From Candidatus Saccharimonadota bacterium (GTDB lineage: Bacteria > Patescibacteriota > Saccharimonadia > Saccharimonadales > Saccharimonadaceae): a stretch of 64,000 nt of DNA. The notes beneath the pieces are model-generated. The model saw only the letters and a program-made list of their open reading frames with translations. It ran no database searches and was not told the origin of the DNA. Position 1 is the first letter of the stretch. Each line of letters starts with the position of its first letter. Made by a program: the position numbers and the translations under genes. Of the stretch, positions 7,957 through 16,947 are shown piece after piece. The stretch lies in NCBI GenBank assembly GCA_905372095.1, contig CAJPNK010000001.1:372001-436000 (forward strand). Direction: 5' to 3'.

Positions 7957-9156
7957 ATTAGTACGCAACCAAATCGAGTTAAAACTAATTTTGTACCGAG
8001 CGCAAAGGCTCATTCTAGCAAAACTAAAAGGCGCGGTGGTGTTTCTTGGACTTCCGTGGTATCGTATGTCGGCGTTTTTCTATTCATAGCAACGCTAATT
8101 GCTATCGGACAACGTCCAGTCGGCGTTCAGGAAGGTAGTAATAATACGCCGCTGGCTAATGCCTCTACCTCAAGCACTAAAAATACTGTAGCAGCTGCAA
8201 CTTCCGCTAGTACGGTAGACCCAGTTGTCGCTACGAACATAGCTTCGTCGCTAGCAGACACTACCAGCATGCCAGTTAGCGCTAACGTGGCGACACTTTC
8301 TCAGACATTGACTATTGAAACGGTAATGTCGCAGACCTCTAGTAGCGCGATTAGCAAGCCGCAGATTGTCCAGCCGACAGCTAATTCGCGGGCGGCTACT
8401 ACTTATACCACCAAGGCTGGTGATACAGTCGATGCAGTAGCCAGCAAATATGGACTCAAGAAAGAGACTATAGCTTGGGCCAATAATCTATCGTCTGATG
8501 CGCTGGAGCCGAATACTACTTTAACAATTCTGCCAGTTGATGGCGTTCAGCATACCGTTAAGGCGGGTGACTCTGTTGATAGTATCGTTGCCAAGTATGG
8601 CGGTAATAAGGCTGATGTGGTGTCGTATAATGACCTGGAACTCGCTGGCTCGCTGACTGAAGGTAGGAACATTATTGTTCCTGGCGGTGCTTTGCCAGAA
8701 AATGAACGTCCAGGATATGTGGCTCCTCGCGCTGCGGCTAGTAATCGGCGCAGCGCTTATGGATATGGGTCGGGCCTGGGCGGTTACGGAAGCAATTATA
8801 ATGGGGTTATCTCTGCCGGTAACAAATATGCGTGGGGGAACTGTACTTGGTACGCTTACGAGCGCCGAATGCAGCTAGGACGCCCAGTCGGTAGTTTCTG
8901 GGGTAATGCTAGTACTTGGGCTTATGCGGCAGCAGCGGCTGGATTGGCAGTTAATGGTACGCCGGCGCCTGGCGCAATAATGCAAAACGGCGGCGGATAT
9001 GGCCATGTGGCGATTGTCGAGAGCGTTAATCCGGGCGTATCAATCACAATTAGCGAGATGAACGGTTATCGCTTTGGCGGCGGCTTCAATCGCGTTGGTC
9101 ATGGCCAGATTTCCTGGGGCGAGGCCACTAGCGGTTACTATAGGTATATTCACTAA
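7957..9156 (+). CDS. Membrane-anchored LysM-CHAP peptidoglycan hydrolase (apparent ATT start)
   Basis: A predicted wall amidase/endopeptidase. Two LysM repeats (TYTTKAGDTVDAVASKYG and QHTVKAGDSVDSIVAKYG) bind glycan. A glycine/tyrosine-rich linker leads to a CHAP domain with the nucleophile in GNCTWYAYE, histidine in GYGHVAIVE and acidic ISEMN. The first ATG/GTG/TTG in frame is a GTG at 8056 without an SD, which would remove the basic segment before the membrane helix. The upstream frame stays open to a TGA at 7936 with no standard start codon. An ATT at 7957 lies 6 nt after AGGAGA and gives STQPNRVKTNFV...KTKRRGG followed by the TM helix, a sensible positive-inside anchor. I therefore place the start at ATT (399 aa). 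GTG 8056 is the fallback. Confidence 0.75.
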   Translation: MSTQPNRVKTNFVPSAKAHSSKTKRRGGVSWTSVVSYVGVFLFIATLIAIGQRPVGVQEGSNNTPLANASTSSTKNTVAAATSASTVDPVVATNIASSLADTTSMPVSANVATLSQTLTIETVMSQTSSSAISKPQIVQPTANSRAATTYTTKAGDTVDAVASKYGLKKETIAWANNLSSDALEPNTTLTILPVDGVQHTVKAGDSVDSIVAKYGGNKADVVSYNDLELAGSLTEGRNIIVPGGALPENERPGYVAPRAAASNRRSAYGYGSGLGGYGSNYNGVISAGNKYAWGNCTWYAYERRMQLGRPVGSFWGNASTWAYAAAAAGLAVNGTPAPGAIMQNGGGYGHVAIVESVNPGVSITISEMNGYRFGGGFNRVGHGQISWGEATSGYYRYIH

Positions 9157-9175
9157 GTATTTTACAAAACTAATT

Positions 9176-9204
9176 AACACCTCTGTCAAATCGGGGGTGT
9201 TTTT
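9176..9204 (+). terminator. Rho-independent terminator after the LysM-CHAP gene
   Basis: AACACC (9176-9181) pairs with GGTGTT (9196-9201) and a run of T follows. The obg -10 box starts three bases beyond, so terminator and promoter are packed back to back. Confidence 0.7.
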
Positions 9205-9206
9205 GG

Positions 9207-9212
9207 TATAAT
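9207..9212 (+). promoter_or_regulatory. -10 box of obg
   Basis: TATAAT lies 8 nt before the ATG at 9221 and directly after the preceding terminator; no SD can fit in the 8-nt gap. Leaderless arrangement. Confidence 0.6.
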
Positions 9213-9220
9213 GTGTCTGT

Positions 9221-10525
9221 ATGTTTGTTGATACAGCTAAAGTTTTAGTCCAGGCGGGCCGCGGCGGCGACGGCGCGGTCAGTTTTCGCCACGAGATTTA
9301 CGTTGATAAAGGCGGTCCGGATGGCGGCGATGGTGGTCGCGGCGGTAATGTTGTGTTTTTGGCGACGGAACAGCTTAATACGTTATTAAAATTTCGTTAC
9401 AAACCCGAGCTAAAGGCCGAAGATGGTGTCTCGGGCGCCAAGAAAAAAATGGCAGGCCGCGCTGGTAAGGATTTAGTTATTAAAGTGCCAGTTGGTACTA
9501 TAGTTAAGCGTGATGGTAAAATCATCGCCGATTTATCTAAACCAAACCAAAAAACTATTATTGCTAAAGGTGGCGATGGCGGTTTTGGTAATGCTCACTT
9601 TAAGTCGAGTGTTCGTCAAACACCGCGCATGGCAGAAGTGGGCGAGCTCGGCGAATCGTTCGAGGCAGAACTAGAATTGAAATTATTGGCTGATGTCGGT
9701 TTGGTGGGTTTTCCTAATGCTGGTAAGTCAACCTTTTTGAGCGTGGTGTCAAATGCTCGCCCTGAAATTGCAGATTATGAGTTCACAACGTTGACGCCGA
9801 ATCTCGGTGTAGCTGATGTCGATGACAGTTCGCTTTTAATTGCTGATATTCCAGGGTTGATTGAAGGGGCTAGCGATGGTAAAGGGTTGGGGGATGCCTT
9901 TTTGCGGCACGTTGAGAGGACTGCCGTACTGCTCCATTTGGTGGACGCTTATAGTAACGACGTAGCTGAACGCTACCTGGCGATTCGCCGCGAACTCAAA
10001 AAGTACAGCACTGAACTGGCGTCGCGTCCCGAGATAGTAGCCCTAACTAAATGCGAAGGATTAGATCAGGATATCATTCAAATGCAAATTGACACCTTAA
10101 GAGCTGTCACTAGTGAGGACACGCAGGTTTTCGCTATTTCCTCGGTATCGCATAAAGGCGTAATTGATGTATTGAGAGCTTTGCAGGTACAGGTTGTAGC
10201 AACGCGCGCAGCTGAGAATGAGCAGAAGCAGATTGACGATTTGAATAACGATAAGCTTGAGACAATCACGCTCAGTGGCAACGAGACGATCTCGAGCAGT
10301 TGGGAAGTTTCATACGATGCTGATAAGCAAATCTACCGCGTGTTTGGCGGCAAGATAGAAAAATTTGCTCGTCGCACCAATTTTGATCAGTTTGAAAGCG
10401 TCAATCGTTTACGCGATATTATGCGTCGTTATGGTATAGCGCACGAGCTAATGCGCCAAGGTGCTACTGGTGATAGCTTGGTGCAGATTGGCGAATCGAC
10501 GCCGTTTACGCTGGTTGAGCAGTAG
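9221..10525 (+). CDS. obgE: GTPase Obg/CgtA
   Basis: Ribosome-associated GTPase acting in late 50S assembly and stress control. The glycine-rich Obg fold spans about 1-158 (GGPDGGDGGRGGNVVF). The G domain follows with G1 GFPNAGKST, switch II/G3 DIPGLIEGAS and G4 LTKCEG. The G5 region is AISSVSHKG. The C-terminal OCT domain (about 345-430) has the usual EVSYD...FGGKIEKFARRTNF pattern. The 434 aa length is typical of three-domain Obg. G4 reads TKCE where NKxD is canonical, a tolerated variation. It is transcribed alone from a leaderless promoter. Confidence 0.95.
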   Translation: MFVDTAKVLVQAGRGGDGAVSFRHEIYVDKGGPDGGDGGRGGNVVFLATEQLNTLLKFRYKPELKAEDGVSGAKKKMAGRAGKDLVIKVPVGTIVKRDGKIIADLSKPNQKTIIAKGGDGGFGNAHFKSSVRQTPRMAEVGELGESFEAELELKLLADVGLVGFPNAGKSTFLSVVSNARPEIADYEFTTLTPNLGVADVDDSSLLIADIPGLIEGASDGKGLGDAFLRHVERTAVLLHLVDAYSNDVAERYLAIRRELKKYSTELASRPEIVALTKCEGLDQDIIQMQIDTLRAVTSEDTQVFAISSVSHKGVIDVLRALQVQVVATRAAENEQKQIDDLNNDKLETITLSGNETISSSWEVSYDADKQIYRVFGGKIEKFARRTNFDQFESVNRLRDIMRRYGIAHELMRQGATGDSLVQIGESTPFTLVEQ

Positions 10526-10563
10526 GTTTGGATGTCATCTCGTAGCTTTGCTATACTATAGGT

Positions 10564-11979
10564 ATGGCACAAACATTTTTCTTCTATGACCTAGAAACCA
10601 GCGGATTAAATCCGCGGCAAGACCGCATCATGCAGTTTGCTGGGCAGCGGACGGACATGAATCTCGAACCGATTGGCGAGCCGTATAACCTGCTGGTGAC
10701 GCTGAATGATGATACTTTGCCAAGTCCTGACGCACTGATGGTGACTGGCATCACGCCGCAAAAAACGGTCGAGGAAGGCTACACCGAGGCGCAATTTGCC
10801 CGGATGTTGAGTGAGGAGATTTTCACGCCGGACACCATTGCGGTTGGCTTTAATAACGTGCGTTTTGATGACGAATTTATCCGCCATTTGTTGTGGCGCA
10901 ATTTTCATGATCCTTACGAATGGAGCTGGAAAGGCGGCCGCTCGCGTTGGGATTTGCTAGACGTGGTGCGATTGACGCGGGCGCTCAGGCCGGAAGGAAT
11001 CAATTGGCCGCTTGACGCTAAGGGTGAGCCGAGCAACCGCCTGGAGTTGATCACCAGCGCCAACGGTATTGCGCATGAAAATGCTCATGATGCTCTGGCG
11101 GACGTGACGGCGTTGATTGCCGTAACGAAATTGATTAAGCAAAAGCAGCCGCAACTGTATGATTATTTGCTGAAAATGCGCGACAAAAAAGTAGTCCAGC
11201 AACTGGTCAATGTGGATGACAAGAAACCGTTTGTCTATGCCAGCGGACGTTATGATAAAGAATTTGCCAAAACCACAGTAGCCTTTCCGCTGACGACCAG
11301 TCGAAACGGCGGTGTGGTTGTCTATGACCTGCGCTATGATCCGACGCCGTTTGTTGGGCTGAGCGCAGAGGAATTATCGGCAAAACTATTTGCTTCGTGG
11401 GAGGAGCGGCAGGCTGAGGATTTCGTCAAATTGCCAGTCAAAGAATTACAGTACAATCGTTGTCCAGCAGTGGCACCGCTGGGTGTGCTGGAACAGGGCA
11501 ATGGCTGGCAGAAGCTTTCGCTTGACCTAGAGACGGTGCAGAAACATCAAAATATTTTACTGAATCACCCGGACTTTGCCGAAAAATTACGGACTATTTT
11601 TGAAAACAAGCCAGCCTTCAAGAAACTGCCCGATCCAGAAGCGCAATTGTATGACGGCTTTTTGAACGACCGTGATCGTATCCGTGTCGAAGCGGTGCGC
11701 AATACCGATGAGCGCGAGCTGGCTGATTTTCACCCAGAGTTTCAGGACGAGCGGTTGGCGCCACTACTGCTGCACTACAAAGCACGTAACTTTCCGCGTT
11801 CGCTCAGTGAAGACGATTTGGCACAGTGGGAAACCTGGCGGGCTCAGCGCTTGCAGGCGCAATTACCAGGGTTTATGGCATCTCTGCAGCGGTTAGCGCC
11901 GACAGCGACTGACGAGCAGCAGTTTATTTTGCAAGAATTGCAATTGTGGGCTGAGTCTACATTACCAGCTAGCGATTAG
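10564..11979 (+). CDS. sbcB: Exodeoxyribonuclease I (3'-5' ssDNA exonuclease)
   Basis: Degrades single-stranded DNA from the 3' end in repair and recombination. The DEDDh exonuclease domain begins FFYDLETSGLNPRQDRIMQF (first D-x-E), continues with GFNNVRFDDEFIRHLL, and has the ENAHDALADVTALI motif with the catalytic H and D. An SH3-like domain (from about 200) and the C-terminal helical ExoI domain follow (ELADFHPEFQDERLAPLLLHYKARNFP). The 471 aa length matches E. coli ExoI (475). TATACT lies 6 nt before the ATG. The base composition here is a little more GC-rich than in its neighbours, but not enough to claim transfer. Confidence 0.93.
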   Translation: MAQTFFFYDLETSGLNPRQDRIMQFAGQRTDMNLEPIGEPYNLLVTLNDDTLPSPDALMVTGITPQKTVEEGYTEAQFARMLSEEIFTPDTIAVGFNNVRFDDEFIRHLLWRNFHDPYEWSWKGGRSRWDLLDVVRLTRALRPEGINWPLDAKGEPSNRLELITSANGIAHENAHDALADVTALIAVTKLIKQKQPQLYDYLLKMRDKKVVQQLVNVDDKKPFVYASGRYDKEFAKTTVAFPLTTSRNGGVVVYDLRYDPTPFVGLSAEELSAKLFASWEERQAEDFVKLPVKELQYNRCPAVAPLGVLEQGNGWQKLSLDLETVQKHQNILLNHPDFAEKLRTIFENKPAFKKLPDPEAQLYDGFLNDRDRIRVEAVRNTDERELADFHPEFQDERLAPLLLHYKARNFPRSLSEDDLAQWETWRAQRLQAQLPGFMASLQRLAPTATDEQQFILQELQLWAESTLPASD

Positions 11980-11998
11980 ATCTTTCGCGTGCCGGCCG

Positions 11999-12259
11999 CT
12001 ATTCTTTTGGAGGCAACGGACGTTGAATAGTATTTTCTATGTAGGTGAATATGTTTATGACTATCATTGCGTATAGCAATAACATAACCCAGTATGGTAC
12101 TGATATGTGTGTACCAGGTATAGCACCGACTAGTACGAAATTCATTAGCGAATCATAAATGTCGTGACGCAGCAAAAATAGAGGTACACCGATAAGGCAC
12201 GCCAATACAATACGAATCTTGATGCTGAGGACAGCGAATAGTTCAATTAATGCTCTCAT
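11999..12259 (-). CDS. Small two-TM membrane protein, unknown
   Basis: I do not recognise this 86-aa protein. It has two hydrophobic spans, roughly residues 12-32 (IKIRIVLACLIGVPLFLL) and 53-72 (YWVMLLLYAMIVINIF), and a charged tail ENTIQRPLPPKE. It lies alone on the minus strand between sbcB and uvrA, overlapping neither. A TATAGT hexamer stands 8 nt before its ATG, matching the leaderless pattern of its neighbours. This promoter match and the clean hydrophobic pattern are the reasons to call it a gene. Function unknown. Confidence 0.55.
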   Translation of the reverse strand: MRALIELFAVLSIKIRIVLACLIGVPLFLLRHDIYDSLMNFVLVGAIPGTHISVPYWVMLLLYAMIVINIFTYIENTIQRPLPPKE

Positions 12260-12395
12260 TTGACTATACTATAGCAAATATACTATAGTATGTGCAACGA
12301 TAAGCGCGATACAACTTTAGTTTATTTGGATGATATTTTAAGTGTAATACGTGCACAGATGTTTTGCGGTAATGGATTTTTTTACTGAAAAATGC

Positions 12396-12401
12396 TAAAA
12401 T
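12396..12401 (+). promoter_or_regulatory. -10 box of uvrA
   Basis: TAAAAT lies 8 nt before the ATG at 12410, with no SD in the gap. No clear LexA-type palindrome is visible in the 150-nt upstream region. Confidence 0.45.
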
Positions 12402-12409
12402 AAGTAGTC

Positions 12410-15241
12410 ATGTCAGATAGTATCAAGATCACCGGTGCACGCCAAAATAACTTAAAAAACGTGAGTTTGGAAATTCCACGCGATAAGTTTGTGGTGGTAA
12501 CAGGACTTAGCGGCAGCGGCAAATCAAGCCTGGTTTTCGATACTATCTATGCCGAAGGGCAACGGCGCTATGTTGAAAGCTTGAGCAGTTATGCGCGACA
12601 ATTCTTGGGCATCATGGACAAGCCAGATGTTGACTCAATTGATGGATTGAGCCCGGCAATTTCAATAGATCAAAAATCAACCAGTCGTAATCCGCGTTCA
12701 ACGGTTGCCACGGTAACAGAAGTCTACGACTATTTACGCTTGTTGTTCGCGCGTGTTGGCGTACCGCATTGTCCAGCACTTTTGCCAGATGGTAAGCGCT
12801 GCGGCAAGCCAGTGAAACGACGAACAGCACAATCAATTATTGATGAAATCATGAAATTGCCTGAAGGCGCAAAATTAATGATCCTGGCGCCGATTGTTAA
12901 CCAGAAAAAAGGCGAGTTTCAGCATATTCCTGAACAGTATATGCGCAGCGGCTTTGCTCGAGCGCGAGTGGACGGCGTAATTTATGCACTAGATGAGTTT
13001 CCAGAATTACAAAAAAACTATAAGCACGACATTGAACTGGTCGTAGACCGCTTGGTGATGCGTCCAGACATGATTTCACGCGTATCGCAATCAGTCGAAC
13101 AATCGTTAGAATTGGCTGGCGGTATAGTCCAAGTGTTGGATGCGGATAGCAGCAAGATTTTGACTTATAGCCAGCGCTATGCTTGTGTGGATCACCCGGG
13201 CGAGGAGATTCCTGAATTGGAGCCGCGGTTATTCAGTTTTAACGCGCCGCAAGGTGCTTGTCCGGTATGTACGGGGCTGGGCACACGAATGGAGATTGAT
13301 CCTAGCTTGGTTTTTAACAAAAATTTGACGATTGCCGAAGGTGCAATTCGTCCGTTTAATCGTTTCAGTGTTGATGCTTGGTATATGAAACGGCTTGAAG
13401 CGGTGGCGGCTGAACATGGTTTTAGTCTACACGTACCAGTGCGCGAACTAAGCGACGATGTGCGGAAATTATTGATGTATGGTACAGGCGAGCAAAAATA
13501 TCGTGTTGAGCTAGGTAATGGCCGGCACTACGATTCAACCTTTGAAGGGATTATTCCAAATCTCGAGCGTCGTCACCGCGAAACCGATAGCGACTTCATG
13601 CGCAAAGATATTGAGCGATTTATGCGTGAACGCAAATGCACGGCCTGCAAAGGCGCTCGCCTTAAACCGGTAGTCTTAGCGGTGACGGTTGCCGGCTTGT
13701 CGATTATGGATATTTGTAATCTAGATGTCGAGAACGCCTTAGATGTCTTTAGTCAGCTGAAATTTGATGATAACGAAATGAAGATCGTCAAGCTAGTGAT
13801 TAAAGAGATTAACGCTCGTCTGGGATTTATGAATAACGTAGGGTTGAATTATCTAGAACTGGGGCGAGCTGCTAACACTCTGAGCGGCGGTGAGGCACAA
13901 CGGATTCGTCTAGCGACACAGATTGGCTCTGGGCTGCAAGGGGTGCTATATGTGTTAGACGAGCCGTCAATTGGCTTGCATCAGCGCGACAACGATCGAT
14001 TAATTAAAACGCTCAAGCATTTGCGCGATCTGGGCAATACCGTATTGGTGGTCGAACATGATGAAGAGACGATCGCTGCAGCTGATTTTTTGGTGGATGT
14101 GGGTCCAGGTGCTGGCGTGCATGGCGGCGAGATTGTAGCTGCCGGCACGCCAGCCGAGGTGGCGCAGAATCCGGCCAGTATTACCGGACGATATTTATCT
14201 GGAGCAGAAAAAATATCGGTGCCTAAGAAACGTCGTGCGGTCGAGAAAGATCGCAAACTTGTCGTTCGCGGTGCTAAGGAGAATAATCTCAAAAATATTG
14301 ATGTCGAGTTTCCGTTGGGTGTAATGACACTAGTGACTGGCGTTAGCGGTAGCGGCAAATCGACACTAGTTAATGACATTGTAGCCAATGAATTGACGGC
14401 GCGTCTGCATCGAGCGCAGACTGTGCCTGGCGATCATGATAGGATTGACGGCGTCAAGCAATTAGATAAAGCTATCGTCATTGATCAGTCGGCGATAGGC
14501 CGCACGCCGCGTTCTAATCCAGCAACTTATACGGGCGTGTTTACGCAGATTCGCGAATTGTTTGCTAATACTTCTGAGGCTAATATTCGCGGTTACAAAG
14601 CGGGGCGTTTTAGCTTCAATGTCAAGGGTGGCCGCTGCGAGAATTGTCAAGGCGACGGTGTGATAAAGATTGAAATGCATTTCTTGCCGGATGTCTATAT
14701 ACAATGTCCAGAATGCCACGGTAAGCGTTACAACCGCGAAGCGCTAGAGATTAAATATAAAGGTAAAACTATTAGCGATATCCTAGAAATGACGGTCGAG
14801 CAAGCCTGCGAGTTCTTTACTAATATTCCAGCAATCTCCCGCAAGCTCGAGACAATTAACGAAGTTGGCCTGGGTTATGTGAAGCTTGGGCAGCCAGCGA
14901 CGACGTTCTCTGGCGGCGAGGCGCAGCGCATTAAATTGGCAGCAGAGCTATCACGTCGTTCGACTGGTAAAACACTTTATATACTCGACGAGCCAACAAC
15001 TGGCTTGCACACTGCTGATGTGCGTAAATTGCTCGAGATTTTACAAAAATTAGTCGATGGTGGCAACAGTATGATAATCATTGAGCATAATCTGGAAGTC
15101 ATTAAATGCGCTGATTGGATTATTGATATGGGTCCAGAGGGTGGACAGGGTGGTGGCAGAGTGGTTGCTGCTGGCACGCCAGAAGACGTCGCAAACAATC
15201 CAGAAAGTCAAACTGGGAAATACTTACAGAAGCTGTTATAA
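12410..15241 (+). CDS. uvrA: Excinuclease ABC subunit A
   Basis: DNA-damage-recognition ATPase of nucleotide excision repair. Two ABC ATPase modules are present: Walker [15 protein letters not shown] at the N terminus and [14 protein letters not shown] in the second half, with signature motifs [13 protein letters not shown] and [13 protein letters not shown] and Walker [13 protein letters not shown] and [11 protein letters not shown]. The zinc module [11 protein letters not shown] and the C-terminal [14 protein letters not shown]...[10 protein letters not shown] are intact. The 943 aa length is normal. uvrC is present at 60.5 kb; uvrB is not in the window. Identification is certain. Confidence 0.98.
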   Translation: MSDSIKITGARQNNLKNVSLEIPRDKFVVVTGLSGSGKSSLVFDTIYAEGQRRYVESLSSYARQFLGIMDKPDVDSIDGLSPAISIDQKSTSRNPRSTVATVTEVYDYLRLLFARVGVPHCPALLPDGKRCGKPVKRRTAQSIIDEIMKLPEGAKLMILAPIVNQKKGEFQHIPEQYMRSGFARARVDGVIYALDEFPELQKNYKHDIELVVDRLVMRPDMISRVSQSVEQSLELAGGIVQVLDADSSKILTYSQRYACVDHPGEEIPELEPRLFSFNAPQGACPVCTGLGTRMEIDPSLVFNKNLTIAEGAIRPFNRFSVDAWYMKRLEAVAAEHGFSLHVPVRELSDDVRKLLMYGTGEQKYRVELGNGRHYDSTFEGIIPNLERRHRETDSDFMRKDIERFMRERKCTACKGARLKPVVLAVTVAGLSIMDICNLDVENALDVFSQLKFDDNEMKIVKLVIKEINARLGFMNNVGLNYLELGRAANTLSGGEAQRIRLATQIGSGLQGVLYVLDEPSIGLHQRDNDRLIKTLKHLRDLGNTVLVVEHDEETIAAADFLVDVGPGAGVHGGEIVAAGTPAEVAQNPASITGRYLSGAEKISVPKKRRAVEKDRKLVVRGAKENNLKNIDVEFPLGVMTLVTGVSGSGKSTLVNDIVANELTARLHRAQTVPGDHDRIDGVKQLDKAIVIDQSAIGRTPRSNPATYTGVFTQIRELFANTSEANIRGYKAGRFSFNVKGGRCENCQGDGVIKIEMHFLPDVYIQCPECHGKRYNREALEIKYKGKTISDILEMTVEQACEFFTNIPAISRKLETINEVGLGYVKLGQPATTFSGGEAQRIKLAAELSRRSTGKTLYILDEPTTGLHTADVRKLLEILQKLVDGGNSMIIIEHNLEVIKCADWIIDMGPEGGQGGGRVVAAGTPEDVANNPESQTGKYLQKLL

Positions 15242-15303
15242 ACGATAATCTTTACAAAGACTAAAAGCCCAATCTCAGACGAAAGATTTGGTGCGGATTT
15301 GCG

Positions 15304-15963
15304 TTATCTTTTCCGTTTGGACGTCTTGGTTTTTGAGAATAAAACTTGGAACTGTTTTTTGAGAGCCGCGCGGTTTGATGGTTTCTTGAGCGCGTGAATA
15401 ATCATCGGCGAGACAGAGAGGAATACGATTATAAGCGCAGCAACCTCGATGTTAACGCCTGCTTTGGTAAGTAATTCACCGGCGTAATAACCTAGATAAA
15501 CGAACAGTGATGACCACAAGAATCCGCCGATAATGTTAAAAACCAAAAATGTTTTGTAATGCATTTTGCTGGCGCCAGCAACGATTGGCGCAAAAGTTCG
15601 GACGATTGGCGCAAAACGAGCCAACACGATAGTAATTGAACCGTGCTTGTCGTAGAATTTTTCAGTTTGCTCTAAATATTTTTTCTTGAAAAAACGCGAA
15701 TTTTCTTTTTCAAATAATTTGCGGCCGACCTTATGTCCAAAGCTATAGCCAACACTATCGCCTAACACGGCTGCCAAAAATATCAGGATAGCGAATAGAT
15801 GAATATCAATTGGCAAAATATGCTGTTGTACCATGTAAGCTGCCGTAAATAGCAAGCTGTCGCCTGGAAATATAAAGCCGATTAATAAACCTGACTCAGC
15901 GAAAACTACCAATAAGATAATTGGCACGCCGAGATGAATAATCAAATTAATAAAGGCTTCCAT
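15304..15963 (-). CDS. DedA/SNARE-associated family membrane protein
   Basis: A polytopic DedA-family protein of about 219 aa. Members are lipid scramblases or flippases that recycle undecaprenyl phosphate or other lipids. Typical motifs are visible: FAESGLLIGFIFPGDSLLF near the N terminus, GDSVGYSFGHKVGR, and the ARFAPIVRTFAPIVAGAS re-entrant segment with its conserved arginines. The start is set at the ATG at 15963 because a TATAAT lies 10 nt upstream on the minus strand; a longer frame to 15996 would begin inside that promoter. It converges on uvrA. The exact lipid substrate cannot be inferred. Confidence 0.85.
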   Translation of the reverse strand: MEAFINLIIHLGVPIILLVVFAESGLLIGFIFPGDSLLFTAAYMVQQHILPIDIHLFAILIFLAAVLGDSVGYSFGHKVGRKLFEKENSRFFKKKYLEQTEKFYDKHGSITIVLARFAPIVRTFAPIVAGASKMHYKTFLVFNIIGGFLWSSLFVYLGYYAGELLTKAGVNIEVAALIIVFLSVSPMIIHALKKPSNRAALKKQFQVLFSKTKTSKRKR

Positions 15964-16095
15964 GCTAGAGCTGATTATAGCACAAATTTCTAGCACCAGC
16001 TAATGGAATAGGTTTGGGTCTAAAAATTTATTGTCGAAACGGATCGGAGATATCGTGAATTACCAGCTTGGTTAGAATCATTATCATAAACATGT

Positions 16096-16101
16096 TATAA
16101 T
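16096..16101 (+). promoter_or_regulatory. -10 box of the L25 gene (leadered)
   Basis: TATAAT lies about 50 nt before the ATG. This gene therefore has a real 5' UTR, which ends in an AAGGAAGAG ribosome-binding site and contains a short CCTCCGGAAAGG segment able to pair on itself. It contrasts with the leaderless genes around it. Confidence 0.5.
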
Positions 16102-16153
16102 AGAGAAGTAATAGTAACCCTCCGGAAAGGTATCTAACGAAAGGAAGAGAGAA

Positions 16154-16867
16154 ATGGGAGAAAAAATTACTCTGAAGATTGCTAAGCGCGAAGTGCTTGG
16201 CAAAAAAGTTAAGACGCTACGTCGCCAAGGAATTACGCCAGGCGTAGTCTACGGTGCGGGTATGGAAGCGGTGCCGATTCAGGCTGAAGCTGGCGAAGTG
16301 CTGCGCGTCTATAAGCTAGCTGGCAAGCATACGCCCGTCCAGTTGCTAGGCAGCGAGCGGCGCATAGCGATGATTAAGGATGTTGAATCATATCCGACTA
16401 GGTCAAATGCTCTTCGTCATATTTCTTTTCATGCAGTCCGTGCTGATGAGCCAGTAATTGCCGAAGTGCCGATTCGTTTGAGTGGTACAGGAGAATCTGA
16501 GGCGGAGCGTGCCGGCTTGGTAGTGTTGCAAGCACTTGAGAAGGTCAAGGTCAAGGCCTTGCCGATGGATCTGCCAGAAGCATTGGAAGCGCCGACGGAT
16601 GGTCTTGTTAAAGAAGGCGACCGGGTGACCGTGGGCGATATTGTTTTGCCAGTTGGTGTTGAGTTGGTCGATAGCGACGATGGCCGCGAAGGCACGGCTG
16701 ACGACGATATTACGGTCAAAGATTTGGTTGTGGCAAACGTCTATGAGCCGAGCGCTCTAGCAGCCGCCAACGATGCCGCGGCCGGTGAAGCTGAGTCCGC
16801 CGATGCCGAGCAAGTAGAAGTTACGGGAGAAGCTGAAAAGACTGAAAAGACTGAAGCGTCGGAATAG
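16154..16867 (+). CDS. rplY: Ribosomal protein bL25, long CTC form
   Basis: Binds 5S rRNA in the 50S subunit. The N-terminal L25 domain (about 1-95) has KREVLGKKVKTLRRQGITPGVVYG, typical of the CTC/TL5 branch, followed by the beta-rich C-terminal domain with VPIRLSGTGESE and LPMDLPEALEAPTDGL. A low-complexity acidic tail (about 205-237, rich in Ala, Glu and Thr) closes the 237-residue protein. It has an SD (AAGGAAGAG) 5 nt before the ATG. A clear terminator follows. Family identification is firm. Confidence 0.92.
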   Translation: MGEKITLKIAKREVLGKKVKTLRRQGITPGVVYGAGMEAVPIQAEAGEVLRVYKLAGKHTPVQLLGSERRIAMIKDVESYPTRSNALRHISFHAVRADEPVIAEVPIRLSGTGESEAERAGLVVLQALEKVKVKALPMDLPEALEAPTDGLVKEGDRVTVGDIVLPVGVELVDSDDGREGTADDDITVKDLVVANVYEPSALAAANDAAAGEAESADAEQVEVTGEAEKTEKTEASE

Positions 16868-16884
16868 TCTGGTCTTAGGTTATC

Positions 16885-16917
16885 AAAAAACACCGTCATG
16901 ATTTGGCGGTGTTTTTC
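16885..16917 (+). terminator. Bidirectional rho-independent terminator between L25 and the ABC exporter
   Basis: AAAACACCG (16887-16895) pairs with CGGTGTTTT (16907-16915), T-rich on the plus strand and A-rich before the stem, so it can stop transcription from both convergent genes. Confidence 0.8.
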
Positions 16918-16947
16918 TATTGTTGTTACAGTCGGAAATGCTAGAAA

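Noticed and set aside
8056..8058. GTG as start of the LysM-CHAP protein.
   Set aside because: No SD, and it would discard the basic segment before the TM helix; kept only as a fallback.
12260..12409. SOS box upstream of uvrA resembling the repeat at 32093-32115.
   Set aside because: No GAAAAC...GTTTTC-type inverted repeat is present in that interval.
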